Shown one piece after another: positions 33,508 to 43,488 of a DNA stretch of 49,071 nt. The position numbers were made by a program, and so were the translations under genes. Each line of letters starts with the position of its first letter. Within the stretch, counting starts at the first letter, position 1. Location of the stretch: contig JADHYC010000010.1 in the NCBI GenBank assembly GCA_016782645.1, forward strand, positions 1 to 49,071, written 5' to 3'. The notes beneath the pieces were generated by a model. It saw only the letters and a program-made list of their open reading frames with translations, did not search any database and was not told the DNA's origin. The stretch is from Fidelibacterota bacterium (GTDB taxonomy: Bacteria > Fidelibacterota > UBA2242).

Positions 33508-36399
33508 TTATTTAAGATAAACAATTCTATCTACTAATTTCCTGTTTGGAAGATTAACAGTGAATAAATACACTCCCGAAGATACTTTTGCCCCTGTACT
33601 GTTTTTTCCATTCCACATGAGATTAATTGAATTATAGTTTGATATATTGTCATATTCAAATGTTTTTATTATTTGCCCAAGATAATTGTATATCGAAACA
33701 TTGAAGTCTTGAGGATAGGGTAGTTTCAATTGAAAATTTACCCGGTCATTAAAGGGGTTCGGGTACCCATGACTCAAAGCTGCTTTTGTTGGTAAAGACG
33801 CAATCTCATGGGAAATGCCTGTACATTGAAATTCAAAAAAAGTTGCAATGCGTCTAATGATCTCTTTTTTTACTGGATTATCTATTATTGTTTCCCACGG
33901 AAAACTCAGGTAAACAAGTTTCCCGGGATGTGTTCCATCCGGGAAGACTCCTTCATATTGGATACCGGCAAAAAGTGTAGATGAATATTTTAAACAGGCA
34001 GATGACCCGTTTATAGAATTAATGACATCGGGATAATCTTCTTCGTAAATGCCTTGACTTCCATCATCAAATTGAAAAGAGAGTCCATCGAAAATCGAGC
34101 CTGTAATTCCCTGAACATTATTAATTCCTGAGTTATCTTGATTGTAGTCTGCTTTTAAATAGTTGTGTAAAAATTGTTCATCAGCCGGAGTTGTCCCTGA
34201 TGAGCTATTATCCTGATCCAAATCCCATGCTATTTCAGAACCGCTAACAAATAGCTGTCCGCCATTTTTGAGATATGATTTTACTATGTTTTGTTCTGTG
34301 TTTGAAAAAGTTTCATCGTGTGTACTCTCATCTCCTAAAATCCAAAAGACAGCTTTGTAATCGTTTAGATAAATTTCCCCATTGATTATTGTTTCATTTG
34401 ACACAGTCTCAAAAGAAACCCCTGCTTCGTAAAGTACTTCTCCCATCCATTGAGCAAATGGGTGGTAAGGAAGATGCCAGCTTCCGGAAGATTCTATTCG
34501 GTCAAATCCGTCAACTATTAAAACTTTGTCAGTAGCTTGAGTATTGTTATAAAATCCGTAAACGTCGGTCTGAATACTCTCTATAGATTCTTTGGATACA
34601 TTTAAAGACTTTAATCTGAAGTAATTTGGCAGAGAGTTCACAAGATCAGTGGTGCAATATGTCTGATCGATGCTAAAAACGGAATCGGGGTACAATTCCT
34701 CCCAGCCACTCTCATCAATCTGTCGTTCAATTATTACTCCGTCTGTATTATCCAGAGATTGGAATATCCAATGTATTCTACCGGAATCGCTTTGCGTTGT
34801 AGATAAAAGGACAGGCGGTTCCGGGGGAACCAATACGCCTTCCATGTGAATGTAATATCTTGGAGTATAATTGGAAAGATTTGAAAGAGTGTATGATGAA
34901 TAATCTACTTTCCAACCTGTGCTGGATCCAGCCGCTTCAACTGCGAGTATCGTGCCGTTCGGATTTGTGCATATCGCTAACCTAACATGTCCATGTTTGT
35001 GAATAGCATCTCCGGGTTTTAAATCATCCCATGAAGAATAAGGCAAGGTAATTGGTCCCCAAGCTGGATCATCCATCATCCTTGTACTATAGTGCATTGT
35101 TAGTTTCCAGCATCTGCAGACGAATCCCGAGCAATCTACGCCGCGGGCATAACTACTAACCCCGGCAGTGTGAATATCTCCTGCATATTTACCTGTCGTC
35201 ATGCCGTCATCGTATTCTGGGAGAGTATTGAATCCACCCCATTTATATGGGATTTTAGCATTATTTCCAATATGAATCCAGTCTGGAGTCTGAACCAGAT
35301 CTCCATCAGGCGCCTGTACTACGCCGTTTGTTATATTTGCTTCTGTGCATGTCCATTGATGCTGCACATAAGAGTCTCCGATTGTTAATGACTCTTCTCT
35401 TGTAACTGATTGTTTTGAATCGTCTTGCTTTATTTCGTCTCCTTGAAACTCACTTTCTTCAAGATCGTTGTAATGCAGATGCTTTTGAAAAGGTTCAGGA
35501 TATTTTCCATCAAGAGGAACAGAGAATGAATCCGGGAATTCCCATTTCAATATATGGATTCCATCTTGAGATGAAATAAGGTGGTAGAGTTTTCCCTCCG
35601 GGGTTAATTCAAAATCACGAAATATAGAGGAATAGTAGTGAATGGGTACATGAATAATCGCTAAATGACTACCTTTATCATTTATTACCCAGATTTCTCT
35701 TTTTACTTTAAGAGGTATATCCTGCAGTATTAAATCAATGTCTAAGAAAATACGATTTTTCAGGTCAACACCGATCAATCTTATACAGCCTAAATTTTTT
35801 GACTCAATTGGAATATCAATTTTTATAATTTCTATAAAGTTGCTATCTTTAATTGTTATCGAAGCAATAGCACGGGAGATTTTTTTTATCTCGTAATATT
35901 TATCGAATTGTTCAATTCCCTTTTGTGGGTGTCTGATAATTTTATTATTTGATATATGCGATGTTGTACCGTTATCATTGAAAATGAGAAGGTCATTATT
36001 TTGTAATGAGATTCTTTTAATTAAAGGTAATGGAGATTCAGGGCGAAGCGTAAGAGTGAGTTTGTTGTTTTTGAATGACCACACAGAGTTGTCAACTAAA
36101 CAAATATATTCAGTGTCGGACTTTATTGCAAAGTCCTTTGCTCCGGTTGGGGCGTACAGGCTTTTTTGTAAAACATTATTGCTGAAAGACTTAATAGATT
36201 GATTGACGGGGTCGAGTACCCAAATTGTGTCTTTCTGAATACGAAGATTTTGTGGACCACATTTGCCATCAGGTGCAGTAAAATATCTTACATTGTTGAG
36301 AGAATCCTCTCCCCACGGCACGAAAAGTACTTCAGTTGGTGAAAATGACTGAGCAAAAACGTTGATGAAACTTACGAGAATTAATAATATTATTCGCAA
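33508..36399 (-). CDS. Secreted multidomain protein with NlpC/P60-like domain and sorting tail
   Basis: 963 residues, signal peptide 1-17 (NVFAQ). About 20-330: beta-rich, many short strands, like a propeller. About 345-530: papain-like fold part with YKWGG, GVDCSGFVCRC (Cys near 424) and KHGHVRLAI (His), matching NlpC/P60 or CHAP-type peptidases that cut cell-wall peptides. About 535-615: fibronectin type III-like. About 630-870: a GATase-like class I fold (VLIVDGF; SGSEIAWDLDQD). The last 85 residues (YPNPFNDRVNF to the end) are a FlgD/Por-type C-terminal sorting domain, so the protein likely leaves via type IX-like secretion. The role may be cell wall or environmental peptide cleavage. Confidence 0.8.
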   Translation of the reverse strand: MRIILLILVSFINVFAQSFSPTEVLFVPWGEDSLNNVRYFTAPDGKCGPQNLRIQKDTIWVLDPVNQSIKSFSNNVLQKSLYAPTGAKDFAIKSDTEYICLVDNSVWSFKNNKLTLTLRPESPLPLIKRISLQNNDLLIFNDNGTTSHISNNKIIRHPQKGIEQFDKYYEIKKISRAIASITIKDSNFIEIIKIDIPIESKNLGCIRLIGVDLKNRIFLDIDLILQDIPLKVKREIWVINDKGSHLAIIHVPIHYYSSIFRDFELTPEGKLYHLISSQDGIHILKWEFPDSFSVPLDGKYPEPFQKHLHYNDLEESEFQGDEIKQDDSKQSVTREESLTIGDSYVQHQWTCTEANITNGVVQAPDGDLVQTPDWIHIGNNAKIPYKWGGFNTLPEYDDGMTTGKYAGDIHTAGVSSYARGVDCSGFVCRCWKLTMHYSTRMMDDPAWGPITLPYSSWDDLKPGDAIHKHGHVRLAICTNPNGTILAVEAAGSSTGWKVDYSSYTLSNLSNYTPRYYIHMEGVLVPPEPPVLLSTTQSDSGRIHWIFQSLDNTDGVIIERQIDESGWEELYPDSVFSIDQTYCTTDLVNSLPNYFRLKSLNVSKESIESIQTDVYGFYNNTQATDKVLIVDGFDRIESSGSWHLPYHPFAQWMGEVLYEAGVSFETVSNETIINGEIYLNDYKAVFWILGDESTHDETFSNTEQNIVKSYLKNGGQLFVSGSEIAWDLDQDNSSSGTTPADEQFLHNYLKADYNQDNSGINNVQGITGSIFDGLSFQFDDGSQGIYEEDYPDVINSINGSSACLKYSSTLFAGIQYEGVFPDGTHPGKLVYLSFPWETIIDNPVKKEIIRRIATFFEFQCTGISHEIASLPTKAALSHGYPNPFNDRVNFQLKLPYPQDFNVSIYNYLGQIIKTFEYDNISNYNSINLMWNGKNSTGAKVSSGVYLFTVNLPNRKLVDRIVYLK

Positions 36400-37046
36400 A
36401 GTAAATCCTTTCCTGATCTATTATTAAATACCGTTGAATATTAGTAAGAAACACCGAGAATTACAATTTATGAGTCATAATATCCGTAGGCACCAAGGGG
36501 CTCTGAAGAAGTTCCCTCGTGAAAAAAGTTAGTTGCGAGTATCATACAATACAATATATTTCAAGCACATTTTCTTTTTTTAATCTTTTGCCATTAGGGA
36601 TATTCGAGATAAGCAGACTCTTTTATTATGAATCTAAAGTTATCTTCAGTAGGAAGATATATTAGAATTCTACAGATTATGATGTTAAGTCTAAAATAAC
36701 TTTTTGCCTTCTAGATTTCGGCGATACGATCTATCCGCAATGGGTGCGATGATAGGTTTTATGGTAATTATGATACTTGACGTAGCGTTTAGTTAATTCT
36801 GTTAGATAACAAACATATAAAGGATTGACTTTATAAACAGAATTATAATCGTATATCTTTCAAATGTATCTCTTTTCTTGGTATATTTCGCTGTGTTTAT
36901 GATTATACGGTGTCGAATCAAAAGAATTACCCTGCTAGAATTACTTCGGAGATGTTTACTCCCCGTCTGCCTTGCCCGCGTCCGGCAGGCGTGTCATCCG
37001 TATTCAATTGTCATATGTATGCTATAAATGAAAGGATAATATCAAA
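36400..37046. other. Noncoding region, about 650 bases
   Basis: Between the secreted protein and a membrane protein gene. I find no convincing gene. It holds a GC-rich element at 36961-37000 that is part palindromic (CTGCC then GGCAG around TTGCCCGCGTCC), of a type also seen near 19383. The left part must carry the promoter of the leftward secreted protein gene, the right part the promoter of the 37047 gene. A run GGGGCTCTGAAGAAG near 36498 is unexplained. Confidence 0.4.
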
Positions 37047-37679
37047 ATGAAGAAAATTGGGTTAAAGACTATCTTATTTACTCTTGTTTTTTTTGGTTTT
37101 ACTTATATGTTGCTGGTTTTTACAAATCGTGCTGGAAGAGTTCCTTATATTTTTGCAGGGTGTATTTTGCTTGTTCTTGGGATTTACCTGTTTTACAAAT
37201 CACAAAGAATAGAAGAAAATATGTTTCTTAGCAATCTATTAGCAATTTTCAGCGGTATATCTTTTTGGGGATTCTTTGGTGAATTTATGGAGAATGCGGA
37301 TTTGTATATCAAAGATGCAACTGTAGAAATTGCGCATTGGAATTTTCTGCCGATTTTACTTTTTGTGATATTTCTTTTTCTTTATTTAAGAAAATATCTA
37401 TCAACTCCCATTCAATTCTCATTAGTAAGTTTTCTTTTAATCTGGACATTACATTACATAATGATTTTTCAGTTTGAAGTTCTATCGCGAACACATATTT
37501 CTACATATTTTATGTGCGGAGTATTTGTACTGCTATTAGGATTTTCTATTTATAAGATTAAAGTAAGTGAAGAAATCAATTCAAAAATGTTCTGGTCATA
37601 TCTTGTACTTTTAACTGCCTGGTCAATTTTAGAATACATCTGGGGTTGGCGTCTTATTTCGGGACCTTATTCAATCTGA
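37047..37679 (+). CDS. Integral membrane protein of unknown function
   Basis: 210 residues with six strongly hydrophobic helices (about 8-28, 34-52, 60-78, 95-113, 118-140, 155-172, with a last weaker one near 190). Not recognised. A short charged loop (FGEFMENADLYIKDATVEIAHW) lies between helices 3 and 4. It sits upstream of a membrane FeS protein, with a repeat-rich gap of 122 bases between them, so a shared role in respiration is possible but not shown. Confidence 0.62.
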   Translation: MKKIGLKTILFTLVFFGFTYMLLVFTNRAGRVPYIFAGCILLVLGIYLFYKSQRIEENMFLSNLLAIFSGISFWGFFGEFMENADLYIKDATVEIAHWNFLPILLFVIFLFLYLRKYLSTPIQFSLVSFLLIWTLHYIMIFQFEVLSRTHISTYFMCGVFVLLLGFSIYKIKVSEEINSKMFWSYLVLLTAWSILEYIWGWRLISGPYSI

Positions 37680-37691
37680 TTTCTGAATGTA

Positions 37692-37726
37692 TTTAGCCAC
37701 AAAAGCACACAAAAGGCACAAAATAA
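37692..37726. repeat. AGCCACAAAAGCACAC-type dispersed repeat
   Basis: Two near-copies of a (G)CACAAAAG unit, of the CACAAAGGCACA type common between genes in this bacterial group. It lies just behind the six-helix membrane protein gene. Confidence 0.45.
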
Positions 37727-37801
37727 TTATGGGTATAGATTTAGTTATAAAGTAATAAATTCTGTCGCGTTTTAACTTGATAAATCTAAGGTGGGCACTT
37801 T

Positions 37802-38968
37802 ATGAAAGTCTGGTTTTCCCTTCTATCTAAAAATCAGAAAATATGGATGGTCGTAACAATTGCAGTGTGTTTGTGTATTGTTCTTATTGGTTTTGTATTT
37901 GAGCAAAGTAATGAGGCTGAGGCAATAGAAATAAAATTGGATATGTCCTTAAAATCTGCTGCAATTAAACTGGATATAACTGGAAAATCAATAGCAAGAG
38001 AACTCTCTTTACCCCTTGACATAAAGAAATCACAGTCTTTTAGAGAATTGGGAGTGACGAAGGAGCAACTTGACAACGCAGGGCACCATATTCAATCACA
38101 CTCTCCCAAAAAAGTGAAATACTATATTTTTGTTAGTTTGACTTTGTTTGGTCTTGTTTTTCTGACAAGAATTGGACGTCCTGATGGTACATCAGCGAAG
38201 AAGGATAGGTATTTATGGTACCCCCGTGTTTTTTATATTATAACCCTTTTACTTGCTGTTTTGTTTGCCGGTTTTGCACTTGGTAAATCTCCAAATCCAA
38301 TTGAGAGTTTTGTCAAAGTATTCAAATCAATGGTTGGGCTTTATCCAGACCCTGTTAATAAGGTGCTTGTTTTCGTTTTTTTTAGTGTACTTGCAATTCT
38401 AGGTAATAAACTGATCTGCGGCTGGGCTTGTCCTTTTGGCGCCCTCCAGGAATTACTGTATGATAACTGCTTGACAAGAAAAATCCCGCGATTTAAGGTT
38501 CCATTTATTATATCTAATACAATCAGGTCATTACTTTTTATAACAATGATAGTACTTCTATTTGGTATTATAGGTGGGAAGAAAGGTTATGTGATCTATC
38601 ACTATGTTAACCCATTTAATCTTTTCAATTTTGATTTTGATGAGCTTTCTATAATAGTGACATTGGTAGGTGTGTTTATAGCTGGACTGTTTATCTATCG
38701 TCCGTTTTGCCAGTTTATATGTCCTTTTGGGTTAATATCATGGTTTGTTGAACGACTCAGCATATTCCATGTGAAGATAGATCATAGTAGGTGTACAGAA
38801 TGTGGTGTCTGTATTGATGTCTGTCCTCTTGATGCAGCTAAAGGATTGGTAGAAAAAAAGAGAATACCTGCTGATTGTTTTAGCTGTGCAAGGTGTTTGA
38901 ATGTTTGCCCGGTTGATGCAATTCACTATGAGTTTAGGAAAGATCTTGCAAATGTTTCATCGAAATAA
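37802..38968 (+). CDS. Membrane-bound 4Fe-4S protein (NapH/CcoG/RdxA-like)
   Basis: 388 residues. After an N-terminal membrane helix (15-33), residues about 47-80 hold a soluble element (KSAAIKLDITGKSIAREL, then FRELGV) that looks like the MSLKSA-type docking region of this family. Four to five further helices carry CGWACPFGALQE and CQFICPFGLIS (two CxxxCP motifs), and the C-terminus is a two-cluster ferredoxin: CTECGVCIDVCPLD and CFSCARCLNVCPVD. Such proteins move electrons across the inner membrane to terminal reductases. The reductase partner is not in view. AGGTGGG precedes the ATG. Confidence 0.86.
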   Translation: MKVWFSLLSKNQKIWMVVTIAVCLCIVLIGFVFEQSNEAEAIEIKLDMSLKSAAIKLDITGKSIARELSLPLDIKKSQSFRELGVTKEQLDNAGHHIQSHSPKKVKYYIFVSLTLFGLVFLTRIGRPDGTSAKKDRYLWYPRVFYIITLLLAVLFAGFALGKSPNPIESFVKVFKSMVGLYPDPVNKVLVFVFFSVLAILGNKLICGWACPFGALQELLYDNCLTRKIPRFKVPFIISNTIRSLLFITMIVLLFGIIGGKKGYVIYHYVNPFNLFNFDFDELSIIVTLVGVFIAGLFIYRPFCQFICPFGLISWFVERLSIFHVKIDHSRCTECGVCIDVCPLDAAKGLVEKKRIPADCFSCARCLNVCPVDAIHYEFRKDLANVSSK

Positions 38969-39106
38969 TCCCAATAGGGGAGGTCTTAGCAAGATTGACA
39001 GTATTAAGCGGGATTAATCACCCGTATTTCTTAAATTTATAAAGGGATTATTAGAAAATATTGAGAAAACGATTTGCAGTTCTGAATGTAAAAGTGTGGT
39101 TTTGAA

Positions 39107-39694
39107 ATGCTCGAAATTATTTTAGCTATCATTTCAGGATATTTGGTAGGGTCTATTTCTTTTGGATATATTTTAGTGAAGCTGTTTCACAAGAAAGATA
39201 TACGTAATATCGGAGAAAAGATTACAGGCGGTACAAATGTATTGAAAAATTTTGGGAAACCGTTGGGAGTTGCGGTTGGAATTCTTGACGCTTTAAAAGG
39301 ACTTCTGGTCGTTTTTTTATGGAATAGGTACTCTGGTTCTGAATTGATTGCAGTTATTGCAGGAGGTTCTGCACTTTTGGGACATATTTTTCCTGTTTTT
39401 CTGAATTTTAGAGGTGGAAAGGGGCAATCGGTTGCTTTTGGAGGTCTCTTTTTTTTTCTGTATAAAGAACTACTTATTATGTTGATGATCTGGGCAGTAC
39501 TTTCTTTTCTGATAAAAAAAGTATATTTCTGTGGAACAATTGCCGTATCTACGTTTCCTTTTTTAACAATTTATTTTGGTCAGAGTAATTTAATGTTATT
39601 TCTGACAGTAGTAATGGTAGTTTTACGATGGGTAGCCCAGGTAAAGGCTTTTAAATCTATGAAATATCCCATCACGAATAAATTCGTGGGTTGA
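39107..39694 (+). CDS. plsY: Glycerol-3-phosphate acyltransferase PlsY
   Basis: 195 residues, five-helix membrane enzyme that adds an acyl group from acyl phosphate to glycerol-3-phosphate, the first step of phospholipid synthesis. Motifs: GSISFGYILVKLFHKKDIR (16-34) followed by a glycine/asparagine turn TGGTNVLKNFG, and LGHIFPVFLNFRGGKGQSVA (third motif, phosphate binding). In motif 2 the usual GSGN-xGAxN is changed to KITGGTN. Family is clear. Its 3' end overlaps a hairpin repeat. Confidence 0.9.
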   Translation: MLEIILAIISGYLVGSISFGYILVKLFHKKDIRNIGEKITGGTNVLKNFGKPLGVAVGILDALKGLLVVFLWNRYSGSELIAVIAGGSALLGHIFPVFLNFRGGKGQSVAFGGLFFFLYKELLIMLMIWAVLSFLIKKVYFCGTIAVSTFPFLTIYFGQSNLMLFLTVVMVVLRWVAQVKAFKSMKYPITNKFVG

Positions 39695-39747
39695 TAGTCG
39701 ATTTTTAACAATGATTAAAACACCAGCCCATGATTTTAATCATGGGC
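39673..39747. repeat. Two hairpins at the plsY 3' end
   Basis: First: CACGAAT (39673-39679) with ATTCGTG (39682-39688). Second, perfect 10-bp: GCCCATGATT (39726-39735) with AATCATGGGC (39738-39747), loop TT. The first lies in the plsY coding end, the second in the gap. No T-run follows, so a dispersed repeat is likelier than a terminator. Confidence 0.6.
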
Positions 39748-39794
39748 ATCAAAATGTATTAGGTGTGAGAAATAGAGGGTTTTAGAATTAACTC

Positions 39795-40937
39795 ATGGTA
39801 AAATTCAAACCAGAATTATTAAGAAATATCTCAGCGATTCAAAAATGGGTAATTCCAACAATTTTAATATTTTTCATTGTGCTGTGGACCGGTTTTTTCG
39901 CTTATCATAAATATTTACAAAATCAGGTTAAAAAGAGAACAGATATTATCAAACCTAAAGGTATTAATTCTCTGGAGAAAATAAATTTAGGTGGAATTGA
40001 TCAGTGGGTTCTGATTCGAGGGTGGGAAAAATCAAATCCTGTTTTGCTTTTTTTACATGGTGGTCCGGGAGCACCGCTATTTACTTATGCACGAGAGATC
40101 GGCGTTACAGCAAAATTAGAACAGTATTTTGTTATGGTATATTGGGAACAAAGAGGAACCGGTAAATCTTTTAGTCATTCTATTCCCGAGGAATCAATGA
40201 CGATAGAACAACTTATATCAGATACATTTGAACTTTCAAAGATTCTGATAGATCGTTTTAAAGTACCCAGGATATATATTGTTGGGCGTTCCTGGGGAAG
40301 TTTGATCGGATTGTTTACTGCTAAACGTCGTCCTGAATTATTTTATGCCTATATTGGAATTGGTCAGATGGTATATCCGCTAGAGAATGATAGTATTTCT
40401 TATCAATGTACTCTTAAAATTGCCGAAAGATCTGGAAATGAGGAGGCACTAAAGGACCTGAAAAAAATTGGCGATCCTCCTTATAGTTATGAAGAATTAA
40501 TTATTCAGCGAAAATGGCTTACGGGATTTTATGAAGTGATGATGGCTGAGAAATTCAGTAAAAAGCGGATAAATTACCGGAAAAAATTGTTATCAACCCC
40601 TGAATATTCTTTAATAGATATCTTTAAGATGGGAATGGATCCGTTTTTTTCGATTAAATGCTTGTGGAACAATGAATTTTATAAAGTGAATTTATTTAAC
40701 GAAGTTCCCCAAATAGGGATACCGGTATTTTTTCTTGCAGGGCGATATGACTATTTTACACCATCGGAAATAATTGAAAATTATTATCAGAAATTGCATG
40801 CATCCAAAGGAAAATATTTTATTTGGTTTGAGCATTCCGGACATTATCCTGAATTAGAGGAACCGGAAAAATTTCATGATGTAATGGTCAACAAAATATT
40901 AGGAAGGATTCATATCAATGAAAAAATTGATTATTAA
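39795..40937 (+). CDS. Membrane-anchored alpha/beta hydrolase (S33-like peptidase)
   Basis: 380 residues, with one N-terminal membrane helix (about 16-37). Fold marks: LFLHGGPGAP (86-95) as oxyanion loop, WEQRGTGKS (117-125) and GRSWGS (164-169) with nucleophile S166; the late FLAGRYDYFTP holds the acid and FEHSGHYPELE the histidine. HGGPG is the signature of proline iminopeptidase and other S33 enzymes that clip N-terminal residues from peptides. It may work at the outer face of the inner membrane. The end overlaps the next gene by 20 bases. Confidence 0.85.
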   Translation: MVKFKPELLRNISAIQKWVIPTILIFFIVLWTGFFAYHKYLQNQVKKRTDIIKPKGINSLEKINLGGIDQWVLIRGWEKSNPVLLFLHGGPGAPLFTYAREIGVTAKLEQYFVMVYWEQRGTGKSFSHSIPEESMTIEQLISDTFELSKILIDRFKVPRIYIVGRSWGSLIGLFTAKRRPELFYAYIGIGQMVYPLENDSISYQCTLKIAERSGNEEALKDLKKIGDPPYSYEELIIQRKWLTGFYEVMMAEKFSKKRINYRKKLLSTPEYSLIDIFKMGMDPFFSIKCLWNNEFYKVNLFNEVPQIGIPVFFLAGRYDYFTPSEIIENYYQKLHASKGKYFIWFEHSGHYPELEEPEKFHDVMVNKILGRIHINEKIDY

Positions 40938-42387
40938 GCTAACATATTTTATCATATTAATCTTAAGTATTCAAAGTATTTATGCTCAGACAGACAGGTA
41001 TGGTCAATTCAGCTGTTTCTCGATTTTAGTTGGGAAAAATGCTACTATAGACGGTTCTACAATATTAGCACACAATGAAGATGACTATGGCAAGTTACTG
41101 GTGGACTGGTATAAAGTTCCACGGCTTATTTATGACACAAAAGAAGAAATAATACTTAAAAAAGGAGGTCAAATAGAACAGGTAAATAAAACTTATAGTT
41201 TTATATGGTTGGAAATGCCCGGTATGGAATTCTCAGACAGCTATATGAATGAATGGGATGTAACCATTACTTCAAATGAGTGTTCATCAAAAGAAACTGA
41301 AGGTGAATTGATAAATGGTGGAATTGGCTATTATTTAAGAAGGATTATGGTTGAAAGAGCCAAATCAGCTAAAGAAGCTATAAAAATTGCAGGAGAAATT
41401 ATTGATAGTATTGGATATTTGTATTCAGGCAGAAGTTATTGTATAGCCGATCCTGATCAAGCCTGGATTATGTCGGTTGTAAAGGGAAAACATTGGGTTG
41501 CTCAAAGAATACCTGATGACCATGTTGCAATTATTCCGAATTATTATACAATTGAGGAAATAAACTTAATAGATACTGTAAATTTTTTAGGCGCAGCTGA
41601 TATTGTAGATTATGCAACTCAAAAAGGATGGTATGATCCGGAATCGGGTAAAGAATTTAATTTTAGAATGGCTTACGGTAGCCCCGCCAGTTTGAACTCC
41701 ATGGGTAATATTGCAAGAAAATGGCATGCCTTGAATTTACTATCAGAAAAACAATATGATTTCTCCGATGAATTTCCCTTCTCCTTTAAACCCCAAAACA
41801 GACTTGAAATTCAGGATATTATGCTTGTTTTGCAGGATCATTATGAGGGGACACAATTTGAAATGCATCCGGATTACAACGCTGGAAATCCCCATGAAAA
41901 TGTCATAACAAGAATTTGCTCTGCTTCAAATCAATATGGATTTATCGCTCAATTACGTGATTGGTTACCAACAGATATTGGCTCTGTTTTGTGGATTGCT
42001 CCACGGAGGCCATGTATCCAGCCTTTTATTCCATGGTATTGCGGGATAAATAGTATTCCTGATAAATACTCCAGGGGTGATTATACTGAAGCTCTTAAGC
42101 AACACTTTACTCCCATTGAAAATATTTACGGACAATCAAAGTCTCATGCGTTTTGGGTGTTTGTTAATTACACAGAAGAAATAGATAAAAATTATGGTGA
42201 TTTAATAGAGAAAGTCAGAAGTAAAAAGACTGCATTTGAAAAGGAGGTATTTGAAAAACAGGATGCTTTTGAAGAAAAAGTTTTAGCAGTTTATAAGAAG
42301 AATCCGAAGAAAGCTAAAAAAATGCTTACCAATTATACTTCCAAATTAGCGATAAAAGCTTTATCATTATCTAAACTGAATAATTGA
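40918..42387 (+). CDS. C69-family dipeptidase (PepD-like)
   Basis: 489 residues, exported (signal 1-23, IYAQ). C69 peptidases are N-terminal-nucleophile enzymes; the reactive residue is C33 in FSCFSILVGK, ten residues beyond the signal cleavage, then IDGSTILAHNEDD. The mature enzyme must be cut so that this Cys is first. Later RSYCIADPDQAWI and NGGIGYYLRRIMVERA are typical. They cut dipeptides of broad kind, also ones with D-residues. Overlap with the hydrolase gene before it means one transcript. Confidence 0.9.
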   Translation: MKKLIIKLTYFIILILSIQSIYAQTDRYGQFSCFSILVGKNATIDGSTILAHNEDDYGKLLVDWYKVPRLIYDTKEEIILKKGGQIEQVNKTYSFIWLEMPGMEFSDSYMNEWDVTITSNECSSKETEGELINGGIGYYLRRIMVERAKSAKEAIKIAGEIIDSIGYLYSGRSYCIADPDQAWIMSVVKGKHWVAQRIPDDHVAIIPNYYTIEEINLIDTVNFLGAADIVDYATQKGWYDPESGKEFNFRMAYGSPASLNSMGNIARKWHALNLLSEKQYDFSDEFPFSFKPQNRLEIQDIMLVLQDHYEGTQFEMHPDYNAGNPHENVITRICSASNQYGFIAQLRDWLPTDIGSVLWIAPRRPCIQPFIPWYCGINSIPDKYSRGDYTEALKQHFTPIENIYGQSKSHAFWVFVNYTEEIDKNYGDLIEKVRSKKTAFEKEVFEKQDAFEEKVLAVYKKNPKKAKKMLTNYTSKLAIKALSLSKLNN

Positions 42388-42487
42388 CACAAATAGAGTA
42401 AATGCATTTTGAAGGGGTGTCCTCTCTAGATTGAAGATCGCACAATGACAATTCACTCAATTTGACATCTACAATGGGGGATAATTT

Positions 42488-43273
42488 TTGAAAACCATGA
42501 GTAATAAAAAAATAATTGGTATTGTAGGTGGACTTGGCCCTTATGCAGGTCTTGATTTGGCAAGAAAGATTTTTAATCAGACCGAAGCAAAGAGCGACCC
42601 GGAGTATTTATCAGTAGCCCTTCTATCCATACCTCAAGAAATAGAGGATAGAACATCCTTTCTTATGGGAAAAGTAAATATCAATCCAGCTCTTGCCATC
42701 CACAGAATTATTAGAAAGTTAGAAAAAATTGGAGCCGGTGTTATAGGAATCCCATGTAATACAGCACATTCACCTCGAATATTCAATGTTATACTTGAAG
42801 AACTAAAGAAGGCAAATAGCAGTGTCAAACTGGTTAATATGATTAGCGAAGTCGTGAATTTTTTTCGAGAAAATTATCCGTCGGTTAGAAATGTTGGTGT
42901 GTTAAGTACAATTGGGATGTATAAAACAAAAGTATATTCAAATGTTCTTGAAAAAGCTGGCATTAATGTAATTTTGCCTGATGAAGTTTTGCAAGAAGAA
43001 GTACATAACGCCACCTACGATCCAAAGTATGGAATCAAAGCTCAATCAAACCCTGTTACAAAGTTTGCAAAACAAATAATATTGGAAGCCATTCGCTTTT
43101 TGCAAAATGAGGGAGCTGAGGCAATAATTTTAGGTTGTACAGAGATACCTCTTGCAGTTACTGATAAAAAAATGGGGGAGGCCATATTAATAGACCCAAC
43201 ATTTATTCTTGCCAGAGCATTAATCAGAGAAGTGAATCCAGATAAACTCAAACCACTTACAAACTATTTATGA
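42488..43273 (+). CDS. Aspartate/glutamate racemase family protein
   Basis: 261 residues from TTG at 42488, which lies seven bases behind GGGGG; the ATG at 42497 lacks a well-placed site. Two catalytic cysteines are present, C90 (GIPCNTAH) and C217 (LGCTEIPL), with IVGGLGPYAGLDL at the start. It interconverts L- and D-forms of aspartate or glutamate, or a related acid. With the peptidases around it, it could recycle D-amino acids freed from peptides. Gap to the previous gene is 100 bases without visible terminator. Confidence 0.87.
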   Translation: MKTMSNKKIIGIVGGLGPYAGLDLARKIFNQTEAKSDPEYLSVALLSIPQEIEDRTSFLMGKVNINPALAIHRIIRKLEKIGAGVIGIPCNTAHSPRIFNVILEELKKANSSVKLVNMISEVVNFFRENYPSVRNVGVLSTIGMYKTKVYSNVLEKAGINVILPDEVLQEEVHNATYDPKYGIKAQSNPVTKFAKQIILEAIRFLQNEGAEAIILGCTEIPLAVTDKKMGEAILIDPTFILARALIREVNPDKLKPLTNYL

Positions 43274-43300
43274 GTTTGCTTAAGAAACTAAAATTTATAC

Positions 43301-43388
43301 CTGTCACACTGAGTAATCACAATTTATTGTGATGTTATCGAAGTGTGTTTGGAGGATGTCTCCCTTCGATGAACTCAGGATGACATCC
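43301..43388. repeat. Dispersed inverted repeat (CTGTCACACTGAG ... CTCAGGATGACATC)
   Basis: The left border CTGTCACACTGAGT and the right border AACTCAGGATGACATCC are imperfectly complementary; inside lie ATCACAA (43316-43322) paired with TTGTGAT (43327-43333) and CGAAG/CTTCG. This kind of GTCATCCTGAG element is scattered in many bacteria. Confidence 0.55.
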
Positions 43389-43488
43389 AATTAATTACTT
43401 TTACGACCTTTTATAAGTGAACTCATTTATTGTAAATTTTTTGTGTTGTCATTACTTGTTTAAATTTTTTGCTCGAGAAGGAGGCTGC

